From Faecalibacterium sp. I4-3-84 (GTDB taxonomy: Bacteria > Bacillota > Clostridia > Oscillospirales > Ruminococcaceae), in contig NZ_CP094466.1 of the NCBI RefSeq assembly GCF_023347255.1, positions 1,798,001 to 1,862,000 of the forward strand: a DNA stretch of 64,000 nucleotides. The letters run 5' to 3'. This document shows, one piece after another, positions 1-8,487 of this stretch. A program made the translations under genes and the position numbers. The notes under the pieces were generated by a model. The model did no database searches, was not told the DNA's origin, and was given only the letters and a program-made list of their open reading frames with translations. Every line of letters begins with the position of its first letter. The stretch's first letter is position 1.

Positions 1-978
1 ATCATCAACAACACCATCAGCATGATCGCAGGCGGCAACACCGTGGTGTTCAACGTGCACCCCCGCGCAAAGCGGGTGTCTGCCGACTGCCTGCAGACGC
101 TGAATACCGCCATCATCGAGGCGGGCGGCCCTGCAAACCTCATTACCATGACCCGTGAGCCGACCATGGAGAATGTGGACAAGATGGCCGCAAACCCCAA
201 GATCCGCCTGATGGCAGGCACCGGTGGCATGGGCATGGTGAACGCCCTGCTGCGCAGCGGCAAAAAGTGCATCGGTGCCGGTGCAGGCAACCCGCCCGTC
301 ATCGTGGACGAGACCGCAGACATCGAGCTGGCAGGCCGCAAGATCTACGAGGGCGCTTCGTTCGATAACAACATCCTCTGCTTTGCAGAGAAGGAAGTGT
401 TCGCCGTGAACACCGCCTACGACGGCCTGCTGCACGAGCTGCAGAAGCAGGGTGCCTACCTGCTGAACAAGGCCCAGACCGAACAGCTGGTGAACATCGT
501 GCTGCAGCCCAAGAAGGGCGGCGGCCACGAGGTGAACAAAAAGTGGGTGGGCAAGGATGCCGCCCGCATTCTGGAGACCATCGGCGTGCATGTGCCGGAT
601 ACTTGCCGCCTTGCCATCTGCGAGGTGCCTGCCGACCATCCGTTCGTGCTGGTGGAGCAGATGATGCCGGTGCTGCCCATCGTGCGCTGCCAGAGCTTTG
701 AACAGGCTGTGGAAGATGCCGTGGTGGCCGAGCACGGCAACCGCCACACCGCTTCCATCTTCTCCAAGGATGTGGACCACATGACCCGCTTTGCCCGGGT
801 CATTGAGACCACCATCTACGTAAAGAACAGCGCCACCAAGGCCGGTGTTGGCATTGGCGGCGAGGGCCACTGCACCATGACCATTGCCGGCCCCACCGGC
901 GAGGGCATCACCTGCGCAAAGAGCTTCTGCCGCCGCCGCCGCTGCATGCTGGCCGAGGGCGGGCTGCGCATCATCTGA
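1..978 (+). CDS. CoA-acylating aldehyde dehydrogenase (EutE/PduP-like), 5' end missing
   Basis: The reading frame is open from the first base, so the N-terminus lies outside the window. The enzyme would oxidise an aldehyde with NAD and CoA to acyl-CoA inside a microcompartment. The catalytic Cys is visible in NNILCFAEKEV (Cys codon at 379-381), and TGGMGMVNAL and GAGNPPVIVDETADIE match the acylating aldehyde dehydrogenase fold. The C-terminal part is typical of EutE/PduP. It sits 62 bases upstream of a BMC shell gene, which supports an encapsulated role. Whether the substrate is acetaldehyde, propanal or lactaldehyde cannot be told from this fragment, and the N-terminal encapsulation peptide expected for PduP is not in view. 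Confidence 0.9.
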   Translation: MINNTISMIAGGNTVVFNVHPRAKRVSADCLQTLNTAIIEAGGPANLITMTREPTMENVDKMAANPKIRLMAGTGGMGMVNALLRSGKKCIGAGAGNPPVIVDETADIELAGRKIYEGASFDNNILCFAEKEVFAVNTAYDGLLHELQKQGAYLLNKAQTEQLVNIVLQPKKGGGHEVNKKWVGKDAARILETIGVHVPDTCRLAICEVPADHPFVLVEQMMPVLPIVRCQSFEQAVEDAVVAEHGNRHTASIFSKDVDHMTRFARVIETTIYVKNSATKAGVGIGGEGHCTMTIAGPTGEGITCAKSFCRRRRCMLAEGGLRII

Positions 979-1040
979 GTTTTTGAAGGACGAAACCATC
1001 ACATACAATTTTTTCAGTGTTCTGACAGGAGGAACAACTT

Positions 1041-1631
1041 ATGAAAGCTCTGGGTTTTATCGAGACGAAGGGTCTGGTTGGCAACATCGACGCTACCGAT
1101 GCAATGCTGAAGGCTGCTGACGTTGAGTTCATTGGTTCCGACACCATCGGTGCCGGTCTGACCACCGTGATCGTTACCGGCGAGGTGGGCGCTGTCAAGG
1201 CTGCTACCGAGGCTGGCGAAGAGGCTGCTTCCCGCGTGGGTGAGCTGTTCTGTGTCAACGTCATTGCACGTCCTCACGCAGATCTGGCCCGCATCATGCC
1301 CGCCAAGGGCCCCGCGACCGGCAAGTCCGGCCTGCCCGCAGGCGAGCAGGTGCCGCTGGATGCCGCTCTGGGCATGATCGAGACCAACGGCCTGACCGCT
1401 TCCATCGAGGCAGCCGATGCCATGCTGAAGAGCGCAGATGTCTCTCTGGTGGGTCAGGAGAAGATCGGCGCAGGCCTTGTTACCGTGTTCGTGCAGGGCG
1501 ACGTTGGCGCTGTGAAGGCTGCTGTTGAGGCAGGCCAGACCGCTGCTTCCCGCATTGGCGAAGTGGTCAGCGCACTGGTCATTCCCCGCCCGCACGCAAG
1601 CGTGTCCGAGTGCATGCCTGAGCTGCGCTGA
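1041..1631 (+). CDS. Tandem BMC-domain shell protein (BMC-T)
   Basis: A 196-residue protein made of two BMC domains (about residues 3-90 and 105-195). Both repeat the pattern GFIETKGL or GMIETNGL, then an A-D-A-M-L-K helix and [10 protein letters not shown] or [10 protein letters not shown]. Such fused proteins form pseudohexameric trimers that tile the microcompartment shell, often with a gated pore. The start has a strong AGGAGG at 1027-1032. Its codon use is rich in GGT/GCT-type codons compared with the next genes, as expected of an abundant shell protein. It may resemble PduT or EutL-type trimers; I see no extra Cys cluster for an Fe-S site, so electron transfer by this protein is not supported. 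Confidence 0.92.
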   Translation: MKALGFIETKGLVGNIDATDAMLKAADVEFIGSDTIGAGLTTVIVTGEVGAVKAATEAGEEAASRVGELFCVNVIARPHADLARIMPAKGPATGKSGLPAGEQVPLDAALGMIETNGLTASIEAADAMLKSADVSLVGQEKIGAGLVTVFVQGDVGAVKAAVEAGQTAASRIGEVVSALVIPRPHASVSECMPELR

Positions 1632-1670
1632 GCCCTGCGCTGACGCTGCATAAGAAAGGAGCGCTGTGCC

Positions 1671-2327
1671 TTGGTTTACCATGACATCAGTCAGGAACAG
1701 CTGCTGCTCCTGATCACGCAGGCCGTGCAGGCAGAGCTGCAAAAGCGCAGCCGTCAGGTGCCGGTAGGCATCTCGGTGCGGCACATCCACCTTACCCGCG
1801 ATGATGTGGACAAGCTGTTCGGCTATGGCTACCAGCTCACCCCCAAAAAGGCGCTGAGCCAGCCCGGCCAGTTTGCCTGCGAGGAATGTCTGGACATCAT
1901 CGGCCCCAAGGGCGAACTGAAGCATGTCCGCATCCTTGGCCCGGAGCGCAGTGCCACTCAGATCGAGCTGGCGCAGACCGACTGCCGCAACATCGGCATC
2001 AAAGCGCCGGTGCGTTCCAGCGGGGATACAAAGGGCACGCCGGGCGTGACCCTGCGCGGCCCCAATGGCACCCTGACCGTGCCGGAGGGTGTGATGATCG
2101 CCGACCGCCACATCCACATGACTCCCGCACAGGCAGCTGCCTTCGGCCTTGCCGACGGCGACCGCGTGAAGGTAAAGATCGACGGCCCCAAGCCGGGCGT
2201 GATGGGCGGGGTGCTGATCCGCGCAAACGACAAATGTGCACTGGATTTTCACATCGACACGGACGATGGCAATGCCTTCCTGCTCAAGCAGGGACAGCTG
2301 GTCACCGTACTGGGCAAAGAGGAGTAA
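1671..2327 (+). CDS. pduL: Phosphate propanoyltransferase PduL
   Basis: PduL converts acyl-CoA and phosphate to acyl-phosphate and CoA, recycling CoA within the microcompartment. The 218-residue length is usual. Two zinc-binding HxH motifs typical of the two beta-barrel halves are present, VRHIHLT (His38, His40) and DRHIHMT (His147, His149). The N-terminus (DISQEQLLLLITQAVQAEL) reads as an amphipathic helix and fits a PduL encapsulation peptide. The start is TTG at 1671, chosen because AGAAAGGAG lies at 1653-1661; no upstream ATG fits. It follows the shell gene by 39 bases and runs directly into the vertex-protein gene. Confidence 0.93.
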   Translation: MVYHDISQEQLLLLITQAVQAELQKRSRQVPVGISVRHIHLTRDDVDKLFGYGYQLTPKKALSQPGQFACEECLDIIGPKGELKHVRILGPERSATQIELAQTDCRNIGIKAPVRSSGDTKGTPGVTLRGPNGTLTVPEGVMIADRHIHMTPAQAAAFGLADGDRVKVKIDGPKPGVMGGVLIRANDKCALDFHIDTDDGNAFLLKQGQLVTVLGKEE

Positions 2328-2330
2328 GCT

Positions 2331-2591
2331 ATGATTTTAGGGATCGTCAAGGGGACCGTTGTCGCCACCCGCAAAATGCCGGAGCTTGTAGGCTATAAGT
2401 TCCTGCTGGTGGAGCCGGTGTTCGGCTCCAAAAAGGATACCATCGTGGCGGGCGACAACATCGGCGCGGGTGTAGGCGAGATGGTTCTGGTCACCACCGA
2501 CGAGACCACCCAGCATGGTCTGGACCATCCGTCGCCCATTGATGCTTTCATCGTGGGCATCGTGGACAATCCTCCCACCCTGAGTAAGTAA
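2331..2591 (+). CDS. EutN/CcmL-type microcompartment vertex protein (BMC-P)
   Basis: An 86-residue single-domain protein. It begins MILGIVKGTVVATRK and has GYKFLLVEP, VAGDNIGAGVGEMVLV and a C-terminal AFIVGIVDN, all signatures of the EutN/CcmL family. These proteins form pentamers that cap shell vertices. It starts 3 bases after the pduL stop, so the two are probably translationally coupled. With the tandem-BMC gene it provides two shell subunit types in this window. Single-domain BMC hexamer genes, which a shell needs, must lie upstream of the window or elsewhere. Confidence 0.93.
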   Translation: MILGIVKGTVVATRKMPELVGYKFLLVEPVFGSKKDTIVAGDNIGAGVGEMVLVTTDETTQHGLDHPSPIDAFIVGIVDNPPTLSK

Positions 2592-2652
2592 CACCCTGCA
2601 AGTTTTGCCGCAGAGAGGGGCTTCCTCCCGGCGGGATCGTGAGGCTTAAACA

Positions 2653-3882
2653 ATGAAAATTATTATCATCGGCAGCATTGCCGCCGGGGTTTCGGCCGCC
2701 GCCAGACTTGCCGCCGCCCAGCGCGGAGCGCAGATCACCGTCTACGAAAAAGGCGGCTTCTACTCCTGCGGCACCGGCGGCCTGCCCCATTACCTGTGCG
2801 AGGATCTGGACAGCCTGAACAAGGCCATTCAGGCCAAGGAGACTGAGCTGAACGCGCAGGGCATCACCGCACATCTGCGCCATGAGGTGCGCGGCATCGA
2901 CGCAGCCGCCCGCAAGGTGACGGTATGTGATCTTGCCACCGGACGCGTGTTTGAAGACCACTACGACAAGCTGGTGCTGGCCACCGGTTCTTCCAACCGT
3001 GTGCCGCAGGTGCCCGGCAGTGACCGCGTGGGCGTGCAGACCCTCAAGACTGTGGAAGATCTGATCTTCCTCAAGGAGTTCGTCCGCACCCCCTATGTGC
3101 GGGACATCGTGATCCTGGGCGGCAGCTGGGCCGGTTTGGAGATCGCAAAGTCCTTCCTCAAGCTGGGCCGCAATGTGCGTATCATTGAAAAAGAGCAGCA
3201 GCTTTTGCCCCAGTTTGACCCTGAGGTGAGCAAGCTGATCCAGAAGGAGCTGGAAGCGCAGGGCGTGCAGTTCAATCTGGGCGAGCAGGTGCGCTCCTTC
3301 CCGGGCCGTACCTTCGTGGAGCAGGTACAGACCAACCGCGGCACCTACCCCTGTGACCTTTGCGTGGTAGCCATCGGCGTTACCCCCAACACCGGCCTGC
3401 TGGCCGGTACCGGGGCGCAGCTGGCACCCAATGGCGCTGTGCTCATTGGTGCCGACCTTGCCACCAGTGTGCCCAATCTCTATGCCGTGGGCGACTGCGC
3501 AGCCTGCCGCGACGGCTCTCTGCGCACCAGCAGCCTGAAGGTGGCGGATCTGGAGATCGCCCGCACCGGCCTGACCGAGACCGAGGCCCGCAAGGCCGGT
3601 CTGCGGGTCAAGAGTGCAATGGCCACCGGCACCGACCGTCCTGGCATCTGCCCGAACCCCCACCGCATCACCATCAAGCTGGTGTATGAGGCCAATACCC
3701 GTCAGGTGCTGGGTGCGCAGGCATGGGGAGAAAAGAATGTTTCGGCCCGCATCAACGCCATTGCCGTTGCCATCCGCGCTGGCATGACCGTGGAAGCACT
3801 GGGTCAGGTGGATTTCGTCTATTCCTCCTCGTCCTGTTCCATTTGGGACCCGGTGCAGATCGTCTGCGGTCAGGCACAGTAA
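2653..3882 (+). CDS. FAD/NAD(P) disulfide oxidoreductase (CoA-disulfide reductase/NADH oxidase-like)
   Basis: A 409-residue flavoprotein. The N-terminal FAD site is IIIIGSIAAGVSAAARL, and the second nucleotide site is VILGGSWAGLEIAKSF. A redox-active Cys39 lies in FYSCGTGGLPHYL, the position used by CoA-disulfide reductases and NADH oxidases (one Cys, no CxxxxC pair). The C-terminal FAD segment is LYAVGDCA. The usual rhodanese domain is absent. Lying between the vertex protein and the alcohol dehydrogenase, it probably serves redox or thiol balance of the compartment (keeping CoA reduced or consuming NADH); this role is inferred. ATG at 2653 has only a weak ribosome binding site (GTGAGG). Confidence 0.85.
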   Translation: MKIIIIGSIAAGVSAAARLAAAQRGAQITVYEKGGFYSCGTGGLPHYLCEDLDSLNKAIQAKETELNAQGITAHLRHEVRGIDAAARKVTVCDLATGRVFEDHYDKLVLATGSSNRVPQVPGSDRVGVQTLKTVEDLIFLKEFVRTPYVRDIVILGGSWAGLEIAKSFLKLGRNVRIIEKEQQLLPQFDPEVSKLIQKELEAQGVQFNLGEQVRSFPGRTFVEQVQTNRGTYPCDLCVVAIGVTPNTGLLAGTGAQLAPNGAVLIGADLATSVPNLYAVGDCAACRDGSLRTSSLKVADLEIARTGLTETEARKAGLRVKSAMATGTDRPGICPNPHRITIKLVYEANTRQVLGAQAWGEKNVSARINAIAVAIRAGMTVEALGQVDFVYSSSSCSIWDPVQIVCGQAQ

Positions 3883-3897
3883 GCGGAGGGTGAACAC

Positions 3898-5058
3898 ATG
3901 GCAGAACGCATCAACGCCGTCAAGACCAGCTTTTTTGGCAAGGGTGCCATCCGTCTTCTGGGACCGGAGCTTCAGAAGATGGGCATCCGCCGTGCTTTGC
4001 TGGTGACGGATCGCTTTCTCTATGATTCCGGTGCCGCTGCCCGGGTCGGTCAGGTACTGTCCGATGCCGGTGTGGAGTACGCCGTGTACTACAATGTGCA
4101 GCCCAACCCCACCGTACAGGTGGTGAACGACTGCATTGCCGCAGCCCGTACCCTGCAGGTGCAGCTGCTGGTGGCTCTGGGCGGCGGCAGCGCCATCGAT
4201 ACCGCTAAGGCAGCCAGCATCGTGGTGGCCTGCGGCGGTACCGTGGAACAGTACGAGGGCGAGAACAAGTCCTCCAAGCCCGGCCTGCCCATCGTGGCGG
4301 TGAACACCACCGCCGGTACCGGCAGCGAGTGCACCTCCTTTTACATCGTCACCGACCCTGTCCGCCACAGCAAAATGGCCATGGTGGACCCCAACTGCAT
4401 GGTCAGCATTGCGGTGAACGACACCGACTTCATGTCCTCCATGCCGCCCAAGCTCACCGCAGCCACCGGCATGGACGCGCTGACCCACGCCATCGAGGCG
4501 GCGCTTTCCAAAAACGCCAACCCGCTCACGGACAAGGATGCCTACTGGGCCATGCAGGCGATCGTGCAGAACCTGCCCCGAGCCGTTGCCAACGGTCAGG
4601 ATGAAGCCGCCCGCACCATGATGGCCTACGCCGAAAATGTGGCAGGCATGGCTTTCTCCAACGCGGGCCTTGGCATGGTGCATGCGATGGCACACGCGCT
4701 GGGCGGACACTACAACCTGCCCCACGGTGTGTGCAATGCGGTGCTGCTGCCCTACGTGCTGGCCTTCAACAGCCGCAGCCCGGTGTGCCGGGAGCGGTTC
4801 ATGACCATTGCCGCTGCCATGGGCCTGCAGGGCACTTTTACCCCGGACACTGCCGCACCGGCAGTGATCCAGTTTGTCCGTCAGCTCAGTGCAGGCGTGG
4901 GCATCCCCGCCAATCTTGCGCAGCTGAACAAGGTGGACCCTGCAGATTTTGCCGCGCTGGCAGAGCTTGCCCTGCACGACACCTGCATGTCCACCAACCA
5001 GATCACCCCCACCCGCGACGAGGTGGTGGCGGTATATACCGCTGCTTTCCGCGGATAA
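3898..5058 (+). CDS. Iron-containing alcohol dehydrogenase (EutG/PduQ-like)
   Basis: A 386-residue group III alcohol dehydrogenase of normal length. It shows the NAD-binding LVALGGGSAIDTAKA, the TTAGTGSECTSFYIV segment, and the metal-binding region with HAIEA, HAMAHALGGHYNLPHG and downstream His residues. It would reduce the aldehyde to the alcohol and recycle NAD for the acylating dehydrogenase at the start of the operon. It begins 15 bases after the flavoprotein with GGAGGG upstream. It is the last gene of the microcompartment operon, since a hairpin follows and the next gene has its own promoter. Confidence 0.92.
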   Translation: MAERINAVKTSFFGKGAIRLLGPELQKMGIRRALLVTDRFLYDSGAAARVGQVLSDAGVEYAVYYNVQPNPTVQVVNDCIAAARTLQVQLLVALGGGSAIDTAKAASIVVACGGTVEQYEGENKSSKPGLPIVAVNTTAGTGSECTSFYIVTDPVRHSKMAMVDPNCMVSIAVNDTDFMSSMPPKLTAATGMDALTHAIEAALSKNANPLTDKDAYWAMQAIVQNLPRAVANGQDEAARTMMAYAENVAGMAFSNAGLGMVHAMAHALGGHYNLPHGVCNAVLLPYVLAFNSRSPVCRERFMTIAAAMGLQGTFTPDTAAPAVIQFVRQLSAGVGIPANLAQLNKVDPADFAALAELALHDTCMSTNQITPTRDEVVAVYTAAFRG

Positions 5059-5093
5059 ACTTTGAGACCTCCTCCATTTTCTCCATACCCAAA

Positions 5094-5136
5094 CAAAGCC
5101 GCCGCTCTCCCTCTGCAAGGGAAAGCAGCGGCTTTG
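5094..5136 (+). terminator. Hairpin after the microcompartment operon
   Basis: Near-perfect inverted repeat, arms CAAAGCCGCCGCT and AGCAGCGGCTTTG, 36 bases after the alcohol dehydrogenase stop. It lacks a clear T run on the + strand, so termination may be partial. Confidence 0.6.
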
Positions 5137-5160
5137 TGCTGTAAAAAAGGGGTGGTGGGA

Positions 5161-5188
5161 TTGTTTTTAAAGAGGGTTCTGTTATAAT
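5161..5188 (+). promoter_or_regulatory. Promoter of the branching glycosyltransferase gene
   Basis: TTGTTT at 5161-5166, 16-base spacer, TATAAT at 5183-5188, 38 bases before the start codon. Confidence 0.65.
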
Positions 5189-5226
5189 AAAATAAAAATG
5201 CGGCGCAGAATTAAGAGGAGAAAGCG

Positions 5227-6105
5227 ATGGAAACAAGAGAAAAACAGGCGTACCTGATAGAAGCACATAAATGTGATGAGATGCTTCTGACCCTGTTGCG
5301 GATGCTGGATGTACCGTGGAATGATATATTCATCCACATGGACAGCAAAAATACGGACTACCAGCCGGAAACGGTGGAGTGCCGCATGAAATATGCGAAA
5401 GTGTTTCACGCAAAACGGCACAGTGTTGTGTGGGGCGGTGTCAGTCAGGTAAAAGCGGAGCTTGTGCTATTGAAAACAGCAGTGGCCCATGGCCCGTATC
5501 AGCATTACCACCTGATCTCCGGTGTGGATCTGCCCATTCAAACACAAGAAGATATCCGCGCATTCTTTGAGGCAAACCCGGACAGGGAATTTGTCCATTT
5601 CGACCCGCACCCATTCAGCCCGTTCAATGATGAGCGCGTTTATTACCGGCACTTTTTCCAGAATATCGATCTGCGCCGCCATCCGGTGCTCGGCGTGATC
5701 AATGGAATCCTGCTGTCGGGCCAGAAGCTGCTGAAAATAAAGCGCAATCAGGACGTTCACTTCACAAAGGGCAGCAACTGGTTCAGCTGCACTGACGGCT
5801 TTGCACGGTATCTGCTGACAAAAGAAGAGTGGGTCCTGCAGGTGCTGGACAAGACCTTTTGCTCGGACGAGTTCTTTGTGCAGACACTGATCGCGCAGTC
5901 GCCGTATCAGGATAAGATCTATCAGGGGCCGGGTGATACCAGTGCCCGTGCCATCGATTGGGACAGAGGCAATCCGTGGGTCTGGAAATACGCTGATCTG
6001 GAACAGCTGAAAGCATCGCCCTGCATGTTTGCCAGAAAATTTGATATCGAAAAAGAACCGGAGCTTGTGCATGAAATAGAACGCCTGTATGCACCTCATA
6101 TATAA
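5227..6105 (+). CDS. Core-2/I-branching-type beta-1,6-N-acetylglucosaminyltransferase family protein (GT14-like)
   Basis: A 292-residue soluble protein with no signal peptide or membrane segment. Family features: AYLIEAHK near the start, IFIHMDSK, the segment HYHLISGVDLPI and KGSNWFSCTDGFARYLL, which match the bacterial members of the branching-enzyme family. It would transfer a sugar (GlcNAc or xylose in characterised relatives) to a surface glycan. It is a single gene with its own promoter, AGAGGAG ribosome binding site and strong terminator, not part of a glycan gene cluster. Its base composition is visibly less GC-rich than its neighbours, which suggests transfer. The acceptor cannot be predicted. 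Confidence 0.85.
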   Translation: METREKQAYLIEAHKCDEMLLTLLRMLDVPWNDIFIHMDSKNTDYQPETVECRMKYAKVFHAKRHSVVWGGVSQVKAELVLLKTAVAHGPYQHYHLISGVDLPIQTQEDIRAFFEANPDREFVHFDPHPFSPFNDERVYYRHFFQNIDLRRHPVLGVINGILLSGQKLLKIKRNQDVHFTKGSNWFSCTDGFARYLLTKEEWVLQVLDKTFCSDEFFVQTLIAQSPYQDKIYQGPGDTSARAIDWDRGNPWVWKYADLEQLKASPCMFARKFDIEKEPELVHEIERLYAPHI

Positions 6106-6107
6106 AA

Positions 6108-6148
6108 ACAGTGCCGGACAGTTTTCAGGCTGTCCGGCACTGTTTTTT
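6108..6148. terminator. Bidirectional terminator between convergent genes
   Basis: Perfect 14-bp stem (arms ACAGTGCCGGACAG and CTGTCCGGCACTGT) followed by a T run on the + strand and preceded by A residues. It serves the glycosyltransferase and probably the P-type ATPase reading from the other side. Confidence 0.85.
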
Positions 6149-8039
6149 ACTGTTCATTCTTTTTCGCCAGATCCTTGGTGTACAGGGCACGGGTGGCGTT
6201 GAGCACAGCCAGCACCATCACGCCCACATCGGCAAAGATGGCGGTCCACATGCTGGCCATGCCGATCGCGCCCAGCACAAGGCAGGCAAACTTGATGGCC
6301 AGTGCAAACACGATGTTCTGGTACACGATGCGTAATGTGCGGCGGGCAATGCGCATGGCCAGTGCGATCTTGGCGGGGTCGTCGTCCATCAGCACCACGT
6401 CAGCGGCCTCAATGGCAGCGTCAGAGCCAAGAGCGCCCATTGCAATGCCCACATCGGCACGGGACAGCACCGGGGCATCGTTGATGCCGTCGCCCACAAA
6501 GGCAAGGTTCTCCTTGGGCCGCTTTGCGGCGAGCAGCGTTTCGATCTGGTCTACCTTGTCGCCCGGCAGCAGGCCCGCATGGTATTCATCCAGCCCAAGC
6601 TCTGCGGAAACGGCCTTTGCAACCGGCTCGGCATCGCCGGTCAGCATCACGGTCTTGCGCACACCGGCATCCTTCAGGCCCCGGATGGCCTGTGCGCTGT
6701 GGGGCTTTACCACGTCGGCGATCAGAAGATAACCGGCGTACATGCCCTCGATGGCCACATGCACGATGGTGCCGGTCTCGCTGACGGCGGGAGCCTTCAG
6801 GCCCAGCTTTTCCATCAGGCGGGCGTTGCCGGCAGCAACGGTCCTGCCGTCCACCTTGGCGGTCACGCCGTGGCCGCCAAGCTCCTGCACATCGGTGACA
6901 CGGTTCGGATCGATCTCCCTGCCGTAAGCGGCCTTGATGCTGAGGGAGATGGGGTGCTTGGACCAGCTCTCGGCCAGCGCGGCAGCTTCCACCAGCTGCT
7001 CCTCGCTGGTGCCCTCTGCGGGGTGGATGCCGGTCACTTTAAAGGTGCCCTGGGTCAGGGTGCCGGTCTTGTCGAACACAACGATGCCGGTGCGGGCCAG
7101 CTCTTCCAGATAGGTGGAACCCTTGACCAGAATGCCGCAGGCAGATGCACCGCCGATGCCGCCGAAGAAGCTCAGGGGAATACTGATGACCAGTGCGCAG
7201 GGGCAGCTGATAACAAGGAAGGTCAGGGCACGGTAGACCCAGTCGCCAAAGCGGGCGGGCTGGCCCATGAGCAGCAGCACGATGGGCGGGATAAAGGCCA
7301 GAGCCAGTGCGCCATAGCACACGGCGGGGGTGTACACGCGGGCAAAACGGGTGATGAAGTTCTCGGCGCGGGCCTTCTTCATGCTGGAATTTTCCACCAG
7401 ATCGAGAATTTTAGAAACGGTGGATTCGCCGAATTCCTTGGTGGTCTTTACCTTCAGCAGGCCGGTCATGTTCACGCAGCCGCTGATGACCTCATCGCCG
7501 GTCTGCACATCGCGGGGCAGGCTCTCGCCGGTCAGGGCGGCGGTGTTCAGGGCAGAAGCGCCCTCCACGATCACGCCGTCGATGGGCACGCGCTCACCGG
7601 GCTGGACCACGATCACGGTGCCGATCTCCACATCGTCCGGGTCCACCTGCTCCAGCCTGCCGTCCTCGCCCTCAATGTTGGCGTAGTCCGGGCGGATGTC
7701 CATTAAGCTGGAAATGCTCTGCCGGCTTTTGCCCACAGCCACGCTCTGGAACAGCTCGCCGATCTGGTAGAAGATGATAACGGCACAGCCCTCCACGTAG
7801 TCGCCCAGTGCAAATGCACCCACAGTGGCAACGGCCATCAGGAAGCACTCGTCAAAGGGCTGACGGTTCTTGATGCCAAGCAGTGCCTTGCGCAGCACGT
7901 CCCAGCCGACCACCAGATACGGGATGCAGTACAGTACCAGCTCCACCGGCGTGGGGAACTGGGGCAAAAGCTTGAGGATGAGCACCAAAATCAGCGCAAT
8001 GATGATGCGCTGCAGGTTCTTTTTCTGCTTTTTGTTCAT
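6147..8039 (-). CDS. Zn/Cd/Pb-type P1B ATPase lacking its N-terminal metal-binding domain
   Basis: A 630-residue heavy-metal exporter. Visible motifs are the CPC ion site (SCPCALVIS, about residue 279), the phosphorylation site DKTGTLTQG (Asp323), TGES, SKHPIS and GDGINDAPVL (about residue 516). The last helices carry a Lys in NIVFALAIK and the Asp in FADVG, the pair typical of the Zn/Cd/Pb group (ZntA/CadA). No N-terminal HMA domain is present; a separate HMA protein is encoded upstream. The start at 8039 is preferred over an in-frame ATG 114 bases upstream because AAAAGGAGAG sits just before it. Export of Zn or Cd is inferred from family residues. Confidence 0.92.
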   Translation of the reverse strand: MNKKQKKNLQRIIIALILVLILKLLPQFPTPVELVLYCIPYLVVGWDVLRKALLGIKNRQPFDECFLMAVATVGAFALGDYVEGCAVIIFYQIGELFQSVAVGKSRQSISSLMDIRPDYANIEGEDGRLEQVDPDDVEIGTVIVVQPGERVPIDGVIVEGASALNTAALTGESLPRDVQTGDEVISGCVNMTGLLKVKTTKEFGESTVSKILDLVENSSMKKARAENFITRFARVYTPAVCYGALALAFIPPIVLLLMGQPARFGDWVYRALTFLVISCPCALVISIPLSFFGGIGGASACGILVKGSTYLEELARTGIVVFDKTGTLTQGTFKVTGIHPAEGTSEEQLVEAAALAESWSKHPISLSIKAAYGREIDPNRVTDVQELGGHGVTAKVDGRTVAAGNARLMEKLGLKAPAVSETGTIVHVAIEGMYAGYLLIADVVKPHSAQAIRGLKDAGVRKTVMLTGDAEPVAKAVSAELGLDEYHAGLLPGDKVDQIETLLAAKRPKENLAFVGDGINDAPVLSRADVGIAMGALGSDAAIEAADVVLMDDDPAKIALAMRIARRTLRIVYQNIVFALAIKFACLVLGAIGMASMWTAIFADVGVMVLAVLNATRALYTKDLAKKNEQ

Positions 8040-8099
8040 ACAAAACTCTCCTTTTGCGGGATCCATGGGCCGCATCACGCTGCGGCGGGCGGGGATTTC

Positions 8100-8290
8100 A
8101 ACAACTTTTCCCCATAAAAATGGATATTCCACGGTTTTACCCGTGTTTTCCACACAGTTTTTCAGGCGTAAAAGCGCTTTTCCACGTTTATTTTACGCTT
8201 TTTCCGCAAATGGTGTTGAAAACTGAGTGGAAACTGTTGAAAACTGTCTGATTTTTCAACAGAAAAAGTTATTGCACAACACAATCGCAC
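8100..8290. other. AT-rich stretch with repeated TTTTCCAC and GTTGAAAAC motifs (oriC-like)
   Basis: Within 190 bases there are TTTTCCCCA (8106), TATTCCACG (8125), TTTTCCACA (8146), TTTTCCACG (8178), TTTTCCGCA (8200) and a reverse copy AGTGGAAAC (8226), plus GTTGAAAACT at 8215 and 8236 and its reverse complement TTTTTCAAC at 8252. This is the texture of a DnaA-box cluster in Firmicute origins. It lies upstream of the ATPase gene, so it may instead hold that gene's promoter. No dnaA or dnaN is nearby. Confidence 0.4.
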
Positions 8291-8297
8291 ACAAAGT

Positions 8298-8364
8298 AAA
8301 AAGCATCTGCACATTCGTTTGAGCTCTCAGAAAATCTACGAATTCTTGCTGCAGATGCTTTTTT
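8298..8364. terminator. Long terminator-like hairpin between the HMA gene and the ATPase gene
   Basis: Arms AAAAAGCATCTGCA (8298-8311) and TGCAGATGCTTTTT (8350-8363), 38-base loop, T run on both strands. It would limit readthrough from the ArsR/HMA transcript into the ATPase gene. Confidence 0.6.
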
Positions 8365-8374
8365 CTTTAGCGGG

Positions 8375-8455
8375 CTCGCCCTCTCAGTCAAATCCTTTGG
8401 ATTTGCCAGCTCTCCCAAAGGGAGAGGTGTCACCGCAGGTGACGGAGAGGGCGAG
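8375..8455. repeat. Dispersed palindromic repeat, copy 1
   Basis: Bounded by perfect 11-bp inverted ends CTCGCCCTCTC (8375-8385) and GAGAGGGCGAG (8445-8455). Interior hairpin around CTCTCCCAAAGGGAGAG. Related copies occur at least six more times in this window, always between genes. Confidence 0.85.
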
Positions 8456-8487
8456 GCTGTTGATCGTGTGCAGCAACCTGCCGCGCA

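Noticed and set aside
2548-5118. An open frame of more than 850 codons on the minus strand opposite the microcompartment genes
   Set aside because: It is antisense to three well-supported genes, has no family features, and such frames are common opposite GC-rich coding DNA.
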